Of a stretch of DNA of 56,871 nucleotides, positions 16,766-23,927 are shown piece after piece. A program made the position numbers and the translations under genes. The stretch comes from Paludibacteraceae bacterium. Its GTDB lineage: Bacteria > Bacteroidota > Bacteroidia > Bacteroidales > Paludibacteraceae. Below the pieces are notes generated by a model. The model ran no database searches. It worked only from the letters and a program-made list of their open reading frames with translations, and was not told the origin of the DNA. Numbering within the stretch: position 1 is the first letter of the stretch; each line of letters opens with the position of its first letter. Where the stretch lies: NCBI GenBank assembly GCA_024405815.1, contig JAKSNX010000004.1, forward strand, positions 1-56,871, in the 5' to 3' direction.

Positions 16766-17311
16766 TTAACGTTGAAGTTGTTCGTTAAATGGTTTTAAGT
16801 CAAAATACATTAGCCTTGTAGCATCTAAAGCATCTGTCATAGTAAAAAAATTAAAACCATTCTTTTTGTAGAAGTCCACTGCGGCTGCATAAGCATCAAC
16901 TGTTAAGAAACGGCAACCCATCTTAAAGTCTTTAACAATAGACCATTTGATGAATTGTAATATATCAGAGCCTAAGCCATTATGACAATATTTGTCAGCA
17001 ACAGCCAAACGTCCTATTTTAGCTGACGGGTAACTTTTTCTACGTTTCTTGTTTTGAATCAAACGATTTATGCGATTCCAAATGCTTTTATCCTGAGGAT
17101 TGTAAGCCACCTTGTCGTTTAGCAAACTAAAATATGCTACAACTGCATTATGCTGAGTATCAACAAACAAGTAAGTTGTAGCCATTAATTCCTGCACATA
17201 GTTTTTGGCATCATCATTTAGGAAACTAGTTAAATCCTCATCCTTGCAATTGAATGTAGGAATCACAGTATCCTTATCAAGTTTGACAAATTTGAAATCA
17301 GATAATTTCAT
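16766..17311 (-). CDS. GNAT-family acetyltransferase toxin
   Basis: A 181-residue GNAT-fold protein. An acetyl-CoA binding loop (H110-N-G-L-G-S in VADKYCHNGLGSDIL) follows the beta strand SAKIGRLAV. The C-terminal FYKKNGFNFF segment is the usual end of the fold. It fits the size class of TacT/AtaT-type toxins, which acetylate aminoacyl-tRNA. The toxin assignment rests mainly on the 52-residue partner gene encoded 3 bases upstream. The specific acceptor cannot be deduced. The pair sits between 62-bp direct repeats, suggesting acquisition as a cassette. Confidence 0.78.
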   Translation of the reverse strand: MKLSDFKFVKLDKDTVIPTFNCKDEDLTSFLNDDAKNYVQELMATTYLFVDTQHNAVVAYFSLLNDKVAYNPQDKSIWNRINRLIQNKKRRKSYPSAKIGRLAVADKYCHNGLGSDILQFIKWSIVKDFKMGCRFLTVDAYAAAVDFYKKNGFNFFTMTDALDATRLMYFDLKPFNEQLQR

Positions 17312-17314
17312 TTG

Positions 17315-17473
17315 TTAAAATTGAAAAGTTGTATTCTTCATAACCGAGTCATATATAGACTGTGCATATTTCACCTCTTCCAAGGTAATTGCTTGCGGAT
17401 GTTCTATGGCATATTCAAAACGCCTTGCGTCTTCACCATAGAGTGTAGGAGTCTCTTTAATAGGTCTTGCCAT
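17315..17473 (-). CDS. Small antitoxin of the GNAT toxin (52 aa)
   Basis: The frame from ATG at 17473 encodes 52 residues starting MARPIKETPTLYGEDARRFE and ending KNTTFQF. The MARPIKETP...GEDARRFE opening is typical of small proteins found directly upstream of GNAT genes in Bacteroidota, and I take it as the cognate antitoxin. The stop codon is 3 bases from the GNAT start, indicating translational coupling. A near-perfect promoter lies upstream at 17530-17499. There is no visible ribbon-helix-helix domain, so how it neutralises the toxin is uncertain. Confidence 0.75.
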   Translation of the reverse strand: MARPIKETPTLYGEDARRFEYAIEHPQAITLEEVKYAQSIYDSVMKNTTFQF

Positions 17474-17498
17474 AATTCTAATTATTAGTAATACGATG

Positions 17499-17530
17499 CA
17501 AAGTTAAATCTTTTTTATTCATTTTGCAAA
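17499..17530 (-). promoter_or_regulatory. Promoter of GNAT toxin-antitoxin operon
   Basis: On the minus strand TTTG (17530-17527), a 20-base spacer and TAACTTTG (17506-17499) match the Bacteroidota sigma consensus exactly. The antitoxin ATG follows 25 bases later. Confidence 0.8.
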
Positions 17531-17553
17531 ATGATTGTAATTTGTTTTGAAAT

Positions 17554-17615
17554 TTTTTTTCAAACAATACTGCACCCCTCAGAACTGCCTGTAGGGGATA
17601 TGTTAAAATTTTGTG
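17554..17615. repeat. 62-bp direct repeat, right copy
   Basis: Identical to 16674-16735. Lies between the antitoxin promoter and the ORF6N-RhuM gene's 3' flank. Confidence 0.85.
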
Positions 17616-17671
17616 TTCGTAACAAAACCTCCCCGTAACTTTGTGCTGTGGTGGGAAGGTTGGAGGGATGA

Positions 17672-17685
17672 CAAGAGCCAGCCCT
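17672..17685. repeat. 14-bp repeat CAAGAGCCAGCCCT, copy 1
   Basis: Lies just after the stop of the ORF6N-RhuM gene on the minus strand. The same 14 bases occur at 18701-18714, just after the stop of rdrB, so the two copies bracket the ORF6N-RhuM gene. A near match is at 3275-3288. Confidence 0.6.
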
Positions 17686-17690
17686 AAGAG

Positions 17691-18566
17691 TTATACCTCC
17701 GCCACTGCCAAATCTTTTAGAATCTTATCCGGTGATGTATGCATTTTTACTACAGCACATCTATTGACTCCTGCATCCTTTATAGATGGTCCTAAAAGAT
17801 AAGATGTGTTGTCTATGATTAGAAACCTATCGTGGTCATGCTTTATCTCTAACATCTGAATTAGCGGTGCCTCACGCTTTTTATTGGCTTCCGCTAAATC
17901 TAATTGTAGTTGTGTGTCTGATAGGGATTTATTATTGGTATATACGGTAGTGGAAATTTTTCTTGCTACATACTTTTCACCTTCGGTTTGAACTTGTTCC
18001 AAAATGGAACATGTTTGATTTTTATCGAGTTCTTCAACCTCATAAATATTATTGATATGTTTGGAAATCGCTTGTCTTTTTGTGCCAAGAAGTAGCGCCA
18101 TCTGCTCCTGTGTAAGCCATACCGTTTCATGCTCCACACGCACATCAATTTTTATATCCTTATTAGGCTGATACAGCACTACAGTACCTTCAGTCCACGA
18201 TTCTGGCAATACTTCCGCCTCTATAGCCTCCTCTTCAAACTCAATTGGAATGTCACGTTTCAGCAGTTTTTCAAGCATTGAAATCCCCTCTTTCGTAAAG
18301 ACGAATGGCAAGTATCTTGAGCCTCCCCTTCTACTTATGTTTGGTATTACAATTTGTAATCTCAAACACTCTTCTTCACTCAATTTGAACCACATTTCAT
18401 CGTCAAACAGTTTAATATTCCGTTTGACATACAGGTTCAAATTACCAGTGCTCTTACCTACGTATGCCGCCACATCTCTGTCTATGACCACACGTTTGCC
18501 ACGCACGTTATACACCTGTGGCTTTACAGTACCTTGTACTGTAGTTCTAATAATACTTTTATTCAT
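17691..18566 (-). CDS. ORF6N-RhuM composite protein
   Basis: A 291-residue protein from the ATG at 18566. Residues about 10-100 form an ORF6N-like domain (VYNVRGKRVVIDRDVAAYVG, then LPFVFTKEGISML). Residues about 125-205 match the start of RhuM-family proteins (WLTQEQMALLLGTKRQAISKH, here one residue over the usual core, with a helix-turn-helix look). Residues about 230-285 contain HDRFLIIDNTSYLLGPSIKD, a tail seen in other ORF6N/RhuM relatives. The usual large RhuM C-terminal domain appears missing. The longer open frame to 18653 is rejected because its start falls inside the promoter. Role unknown; likely an accessory DNA-binding regulator. Confidence 0.68.
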   Translation of the reverse strand: MNKSIIRTTVQGTVKPQVYNVRGKRVVIDRDVAAYVGKSTGNLNLYVKRNIKLFDDEMWFKLSEEECLRLQIVIPNISRRGGSRYLPFVFTKEGISMLEKLLKRDIPIEFEEEAIEAEVLPESWTEGTVVLYQPNKDIKIDVRVEHETVWLTQEQMALLLGTKRQAISKHINNIYEVEELDKNQTCSILEQVQTEGEKYVARKISTTVYTNNKSLSDTQLQLDLAEANKKREAPLIQMLEIKHDHDRFLIIDNTSYLLGPSIKDAGVNRCAVVKMHTSPDKILKDLAVAEV

Positions 18567-18630
18567 AATTCTACCTTCTTCATATAGGCAATAATGAAGA
18601 TGAAAAAGGCATAAAAACGGAGAATTGGTA

Positions 18631-18661
18631 CAAAGATACATCTTTTTCTTCATTTTACAAA
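18631..18661 (-). promoter_or_regulatory. Promoter of the ORF6N-RhuM gene
   Basis: TTTG (18661-18658), a 19-base spacer and TATCTTTG (18638-18631) match the consensus. The TTTG is part of the U-tract of the rdrB terminator, so the terminator and promoter overlap. Confidence 0.8.
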
Positions 18662-18697
18662 AATTCTCCCCATCACTTTACGCAGTGATGGGGAGAA
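18659..18697 (-). terminator. Intrinsic terminator after rdrB
   Basis: A perfect 14-bp stem (TTCTCCCCATCACT with AGTGATGGGGAGAA) around a six-base loop, followed on the minus strand by TTTTT. It lies 28 bases past the rdrB stop. Confidence 0.85.
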
Positions 18698-18700
18698 CAC

Positions 18701-18714
18701 CAAGAGCCAGCCCT
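18701..18714. repeat. 14-bp repeat CAAGAGCCAGCCCT, copy 2
   Basis: Directly follows the rdrB stop on the minus strand; pairs with the copy at 17672-17685. Confidence 0.6.
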
Positions 18715-18724
18715 GCTGGGGATG

Positions 18725-21082
18725 TTAGAACGCATAAATCTGGGAGGCGTGGTGAATTTTGGATATAACCTCAAGTGCCTCTGTGCGTGAGAGGTGATGA
18801 GCATTCACAAGGTTGCAGAACAGATGGGCGTACTCATTGTAGATGTTGGTGGAGAATATGCCGCAGTCATCGGTGCCAAGAACTATAGGCGGAACAGCAA
18901 GCCCCTCTTTTGTCCACTTCACCCAATTCCAAATATGATAGTTGTTATAATCGTTGTAATAGCCTATATGAATGTTACTTGTAGGCAACGCCTCAATGGC
19001 TATACCCTTCTCACTCATAATTTTAAGCACAGCCTGCTGCAGTAAAGTCATCTCATCAGAAGAGATATAGTCTGAGGGCTTTATGCCTATTACCTCTTCA
19101 TAGTTATCAAAACACTCATTAGTCTGAAACTTTCTATAAATCTCAAATGCCTTGGAACCACGGTCAATATTGCTTGTAGCATCTTGATACTCAATATAAT
19201 CATACGATACCCTATCCTGTGCCTCAAAAATATCATCGGCAAGTGCCATATAAGGGTTATATCTCCGCCACTGCCAAGCCTCAATAAGGTCACACAATGA
19301 ATAATCAGTACCATAAACCTTTTTAGAGAGTGCATAAATCTTAGGAATAAGCATAAGACGTACATTATACAGCGTCTCAATTTTCTGAGTCTCAATTAAA
19401 TGACATACAAACACAAGATTATCAAGCAAATACCCTTGCTGAACATTTATACTGTCACTAACGCACTCATACCATAACTTAGCGTCAAGCCCAACAGCAC
19501 AAGCGTGTCCAATCCTCTCACCCGATTCCAAATCAAGGAAACAGATAGCCTCATACACAGCCCTTATACCTCCAAGCAGAGAGTAGAAATCCTCTCCGGC
19601 GTGATATGTAACAGGCAGATGGCACGCACGCCGTATCCGTCTGAAATCGGGGGCAAAAACATCGGCAGGAACAAACATCTCATTAGCGGCGGCATCAATG
19701 CCAACCACATACTGTCTGAACCTATCATACTCCTTATATGTGTGTATAAACTCATTTGCCTGAACAAACAAATCTGTACGATAGCTGGCATACCGCCACA
19801 TTCCACCTTTATTTGAATTCTTTTTGCTCTTTATAAAGTGAGCCACAAGCCTTAGATTGGCATTCTGATATCCAAAATGCTCCCAATCATAAGTAATCTG
19901 ATATACCAGACTAACATTCCTACCCGTAGTCTTTTTAGGTGCAAACCTACCCTCAATATAGTTAGCCAGACCACCACAGTTGCCCTCAAGTTGGCGGAAC
20001 AGAAGTTTATACTGCTCCTCAGTACGGCATCTTATCTCCGTTAAAGTGAACTTTTGGAACTGGTCAAAACCCTTCTCCCTGTTTTGCTGCACAAGCAAAG
20101 CGTTAAACCTGCCCATAATAAGCAGATACCAATGAAACAGCATAGCCAAATGCTCATCTTGTGTTTTACGCAAAGCAGTAAACACAGCAACATACATAAG
20201 AGCCTCAGCAGACATCATATACTCCGATGCCAAATATCCACCCGATGTCTCAGATAGCAACAGCTGAAAAAGGTCTTCATTAACATCGCCGTTATCGGTA
20301 AGAACATTTGCAATCTCAAATCTAAAATCAGAGTCTTTTAAAGTATTTGGGTAAAATACAATTCTGCATATCAAGTTCTTAATACGCCTTGCAACCTGCA
20401 GATTGTAGCGTATCAACTTGCCGTCAATGCCCGCCTGCTCACATAACTCCTTAACATATTCATTTTCTGCCTTAGCAGCAAAATCGGCTTGGGTTGAGTT
20501 TGGGAAACGCAGGCAGAACTGCCACACAAGGTCAAACTCTGTGGAACCGTTAAGATGTATGTGCATATCACTAAACCCTCCAGACTCCTTTACAAAGTTC
20601 TCCATCTCAGGTATGTACGGCAAAGCAAGTGCGGTATAGTGGCTGTTTGGCAGAATGCTTTTAGCATAACACTCCATAATCTCAGACATATTGCCATAAT
20701 CCAAAGATTCCTGTTTATCAGCCCAATAAGCCATTTTAAGAAGCAGTGGCGGAACATCGGCTATCAGAAACTGCCACTCATTAAACTTACTCTGCCTAAC
20801 CCTTATAAAGTCTTTGATACCCTCCTTGTTTATAATCTCAAGATATTCAGCAGACAAGTTTGCAATACCCTTGCAAAGCAGTTGAGGCAGATTCTCTATA
20901 CCCTTTAGGGTGCGGGTCTGATTAAGCCTGTAGTATTGGTCTGGAATTGATGTGTCTGAACTACGGTCAAGCAGCATAAGCCTCCGCTTTATTGTGTCAA
21001 AATCTGGCACAATGCCACGCAGGTATTCTTCAAGCGATGCCCTATCCTGCAACAGATACCGTATTTCAGACTGGGTTACCAT
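18725..21082 (-). CDS. rdrB: RdrB: adenosine deaminase subunit of a RADAR defence system
   Basis: A 785-residue protein with a split metal-dependent deaminase core. The metal motif SDMHIHLNGS is at about 171-180 (His174, His176), TYHAGEDF at about 492-499 (His494, Glu497), RIGHACAVG at about 523-531 (His526), ALPTSNIHIG at about 698-707 and VLGTDDCG at about 734-741 (Asp738). These are the adenosine deaminase family residues, embedded in a chain far longer than metabolic ADA (about 350 residues) but of the length of RdrB. In RADAR, RdrB assembles with RdrA and converts adenosine nucleotides or RNA adenosines to inosine during phage infection. It overlaps rdrA by 7 bases (ATGGTAA), which strongly supports the pairing. 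Homology to RdrB is from motif recognition and context. Confidence 0.88.
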   Translation of the reverse strand: MVTQSEIRYLLQDRASLEEYLRGIVPDFDTIKRRLMLLDRSSDTSIPDQYYRLNQTRTLKGIENLPQLLCKGIANLSAEYLEIINKEGIKDFIRVRQSKFNEWQFLIADVPPLLLKMAYWADKQESLDYGNMSEIMECYAKSILPNSHYTALALPYIPEMENFVKESGGFSDMHIHLNGSTEFDLVWQFCLRFPNSTQADFAAKAENEYVKELCEQAGIDGKLIRYNLQVARRIKNLICRIVFYPNTLKDSDFRFEIANVLTDNGDVNEDLFQLLLSETSGGYLASEYMMSAEALMYVAVFTALRKTQDEHLAMLFHWYLLIMGRFNALLVQQNREKGFDQFQKFTLTEIRCRTEEQYKLLFRQLEGNCGGLANYIEGRFAPKKTTGRNVSLVYQITYDWEHFGYQNANLRLVAHFIKSKKNSNKGGMWRYASYRTDLFVQANEFIHTYKEYDRFRQYVVGIDAAANEMFVPADVFAPDFRRIRRACHLPVTYHAGEDFYSLLGGIRAVYEAICFLDLESGERIGHACAVGLDAKLWYECVSDSINVQQGYLLDNLVFVCHLIETQKIETLYNVRLMLIPKIYALSKKVYGTDYSLCDLIEAWQWRRYNPYMALADDIFEAQDRVSYDYIEYQDATSNIDRGSKAFEIYRKFQTNECFDNYEEVIGIKPSDYISSDEMTLLQQAVLKIMSEKGIAIEALPTSNIHIGYYNDYNNYHIWNWVKWTKEGLAVPPIVLGTDDCGIFSTNIYNEYAHLFCNLVNAHHLSRTEALEVISKIHHASQIYAF

Positions 21083-23829
21083 TGTGCTTTATATCCAGTT
21101 CCAGACTCATTTTTATATTTTTCTCTAAAACTCTCTACAGAATCCAATCTAACCAAATTAAACAACCTACTTAATTTCGTTTGCACTTGTTTATCCGTAC
21201 ACCCTGCAAACAAAGCACTTGGAGTTGGGAAATGTGCTTTAACTATTGCTAAACATTTAGACTTATACGCACTAAAATTTATTTTCTTTGCCATTGGAGT
21301 TACAACAATTGGCTTTCTCATTATAATCTGAGGTGTACTACCCTTAACTTTTACCTGTTCAAGGTATTTATATACACTAGTAATTTGCAAGGTTGCAAAT
21401 TCATCATCCAAATCTAAATCAATATATGCATACAACAATGGACAATTAACAATCCATTTGAAGAACGGCAATATATTAAAATCATAATAATTTACATTAT
21501 TATCGCTATTCTCCTTAAATTTATTCTTATTATTCTCATAAATTTTATCATTGCCAGAAGGATTGTTATTATTCAGATTATAACCATACTCACGTGCCTC
21601 CTCCACAAGCACAGCATTTAGCAGTATTATAATTCTACGATGTATTGCCTCTCCTAAATTTGTGTCATTACTTGTATCTAATGAATTTATTGAAGCGAAT
21701 GCTCTTGTGGCAATCTTACCCAAAAGATATGGAGGTACAACAATTCCCGAATATGCATCTATCCAATTTGATAAAGTCTCAATAAACCCTGCAACATCCT
21801 CATCATTCTCATCTATTGAGAAACCTCCAATTTCATCTGCCTCTGTCATATCAATAGCACCATCATTGTCCGTAGGTATTATATAATTTCTAGTTTGCGA
21901 CAGATAATTCAAGAACTCTATAATAGTTTGTCCTCTTTCACTTTTTATTATTTTTTCCTTAATAATATTCTTATTTTCATCTAAATAGTTCTCTATTTTT
22001 GGTTTTTGACTTGCCTCTCTTACTATATCAGTAATTGCAGCCAAAAGTGCCACTAAAGAATAATTAAGTTCCGAAGCCTGCCTATTGGTGTATTTTGATA
22101 TAGTAAGTGGAAGGTATCCCAATGCCTTTTCAATAGTTCCTGCATCCTTAAACACAGTATCAATACGCTTAATATCACTGCCGTCCTTAGCCTTTTCTCC
22201 TAACCCGTAAATCTTTGTAATTCCCTTGTATCCCAATCCATCAAGATATGCAATGGCATTGCCTATCAACACCTTTAAATCAACATCATTATACATGTGA
22301 GCACGCTTAACAAAATTCTCAATTTCAAGCAAACCACGATTAAATGTTCTTGGATATTTATCAACCATTGGAAATACAGTGTACATTACAAATCTTGAAA
22401 ATCCAACCCTGACTATATAGTCAAAAATCAGATACGCATTATTTTTATAATGTCTTGAAGATACCAACGACAACGCAACCATGCAAGCGTTAATATCAGC
22501 GTCTAATGTATTTGGCTGTAACTGATAACTCTCTTCCACTATCTTATTGTTTACAAGAAATTTTAATATTATGGCGTTCAGCTTGTTTGGAAACCTTAAT
22601 AAATCCTCGTAATTTATTCCGCCATCTAATAAATGACTTACAAACGGCATAACCAAATTTTCTGGTTGGTCAGTACTCTTCTTAAACGCAGCCATCAGTT
22701 GCATTTGTGTTCTTAAAGCCAATGACAGCAAAACGTTTGTAAACACCTTGGTTTGCACAGTATTAACCGGTTCATAACCTTGGAACAGATTTATATTATA
22801 ATATGTTCTTATATTTTCGGCTCCAACCATTACGCTATTTGGAGCATTAGCCACAATATCCAATAGAGACCTCAAATATATACGGTATTGTGTAGGCATT
22901 ACCTTTTGCATATATTGGCTCTCCATCTCAGTCACCAGATTATTGTAGTCCTCTTTTTGTTCCCTCTCAGCCTCATTCTTAAGCAACGCCTTGCCAAAAT
23001 TCTTCCACTGAACCTTACGTATTGATTTTGAGAATAGTTTTACATCACCGCTAATAATCACAAACACCTGCTTTGATGTAAGATATTTTCTTACAGTCTC
23101 CAGCACTTCCCAACCCCTCCGGAAATCTATGTCAATATCATCAAATACTATAACCAATAACCTTTTACCTAAAAACTCTAATGAGCAGTCCACAAACCTG
23201 CTGAAACTTTTTTCCAATGTATATGCACTATATACATCCTGCACACCCTGGTTCATAACAAAACCAGACTCCATCCAATTATCCTTGATAAAACCATCAT
23301 TCTTTATTGACGGAATACCGCGGGCAAGTCTCTCAAAACTCTTATGCCACTCCTCATAGTTACACCCATACTCATCATTTTCCACCGCCCTTTTATTGTG
23401 AGCCTCATCCACCAAATGCCTTAATTGGGCAATTATGGTTAGCAGAATATGCCCCTTATCCTCAAAAAGCGTGGGGTCTATCAAGTCCAACGCCAAAATA
23501 TCTCCTTTTTGATTTTCTTCATTACACCAATGCATCAGGCTGTACAAAAACGATGACTTACCGCTACCTCTTGTTCCAAATACCGTATATGCCTCACTTC
23601 TGCGTTCCTCAGAATCCTTGTTTTTATCTTTTTGGTCCTTAGGTTTATTATTTTCTATACGCTCCTTTATTGCCTTTTTTAAATTCTCAAGCTCATCCTT
23701 GTGAATCAACTGATTACCTTCAAAGTGCTTGGCGTACAAACTGTTTTCAACATCAATAACTATCTGGGTTGCACTATCCTGTGATTGAACCTCACCTGTG
23801 GATTGATTTGGTGTATTTGTGTCTGGCAT
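21076..23829 (-). CDS. rdrA: RdrA: ATPase subunit of a RADAR defence system
   Basis: A 917-residue P-loop ATPase. Walker A is GTRGSGKSS at 85-93 and Walker B is LLVIVFDDIDID at about 224-235, followed by a sensor-type FVIISGD. The N-terminal 80 residues are polar with a lysine-rich stretch. The rest is helical with no recognisable domain. Length and position, directly before and overlapping an oversized adenosine deaminase, fit RdrA of RADAR, which forms heptamers that dock on RdrB. No clear promoter box is visible upstream. The gene is noticeably AT-richer to the eye than rdrB and the flanking surface genes, consistent with transfer. No accessory rdrC or rdrD-type membrane gene is adjacent. 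Confidence 0.87.
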   Translation of the reverse strand: MPDTNTPNQSTGEVQSQDSATQIVIDVENSLYAKHFEGNQLIHKDELENLKKAIKERIENNKPKDQKDKNKDSEERRSEAYTVFGTRGSGKSSFLYSLMHWCNEENQKGDILALDLIDPTLFEDKGHILLTIIAQLRHLVDEAHNKRAVENDEYGCNYEEWHKSFERLARGIPSIKNDGFIKDNWMESGFVMNQGVQDVYSAYTLEKSFSRFVDCSLEFLGKRLLVIVFDDIDIDFRRGWEVLETVRKYLTSKQVFVIISGDVKLFSKSIRKVQWKNFGKALLKNEAEREQKEDYNNLVTEMESQYMQKVMPTQYRIYLRSLLDIVANAPNSVMVGAENIRTYYNINLFQGYEPVNTVQTKVFTNVLLSLALRTQMQLMAAFKKSTDQPENLVMPFVSHLLDGGINYEDLLRFPNKLNAIILKFLVNNKIVEESYQLQPNTLDADINACMVALSLVSSRHYKNNAYLIFDYIVRVGFSRFVMYTVFPMVDKYPRTFNRGLLEIENFVKRAHMYNDVDLKVLIGNAIAYLDGLGYKGITKIYGLGEKAKDGSDIKRIDTVFKDAGTIEKALGYLPLTISKYTNRQASELNYSLVALLAAITDIVREASQKPKIENYLDENKNIIKEKIIKSERGQTIIEFLNYLSQTRNYIIPTDNDGAIDMTEADEIGGFSIDENDEDVAGFIETLSNWIDAYSGIVVPPYLLGKIATRAFASINSLDTSNDTNLGEAIHRRIIILLNAVLVEEAREYGYNLNNNNPSGNDKIYENNKNKFKENSDNNVNYYDFNILPFFKWIVNCPLLYAYIDLDLDDEFATLQITSVYKYLEQVKVKGSTPQIIMRKPIVVTPMAKKINFSAYKSKCLAIVKAHFPTPSALFAGCTDKQVQTKLSRLFNLVRLDSVESFREKYKNESGTGYKAQW

Positions 23830-23872
23830 AATATTAAGTTTTAAGATTTGTTAGTATTAATAGTATAAAAAC

Positions 23873-23904
23873 CATCCCCAACCACATTGCGTGGTTTGGG
23901 GAAA
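23873..23904 (-). terminator. Terminator after surface gene E
   Basis: CCCCAAACCAC pairs with GTGGTTGGGG (one bulge) around a five-base loop, followed on the minus strand by ATGGTTTTT. It lies between gene E and rdrA, so rdrA probably has its own promoter. Confidence 0.65.
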
Positions 23905-23927
23905 GTTTTTGGATTGACTACTGCGGA

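Noticed and set aside
16674..17615. CRISPR array or IS element at the 62-bp repeats
   Set aside because: Only two copies, 880 bp apart, with a toxin-antitoxin operon and no transposase between. No regular spacer array was seen anywhere in the window.
18567..18653. N-terminal extension of the ORF6N-RhuM protein (MKKKMYLCTNSP...)
   Set aside because: Its start lies between the -33 and -7 promoter boxes, so it cannot be transcribed from that promoter.
23830..23927. Accessory rdrC/rdrD gene beside RADAR
   Set aside because: The space upstream of rdrA holds only a terminator and leader, and the next gene is a secreted surface protein.
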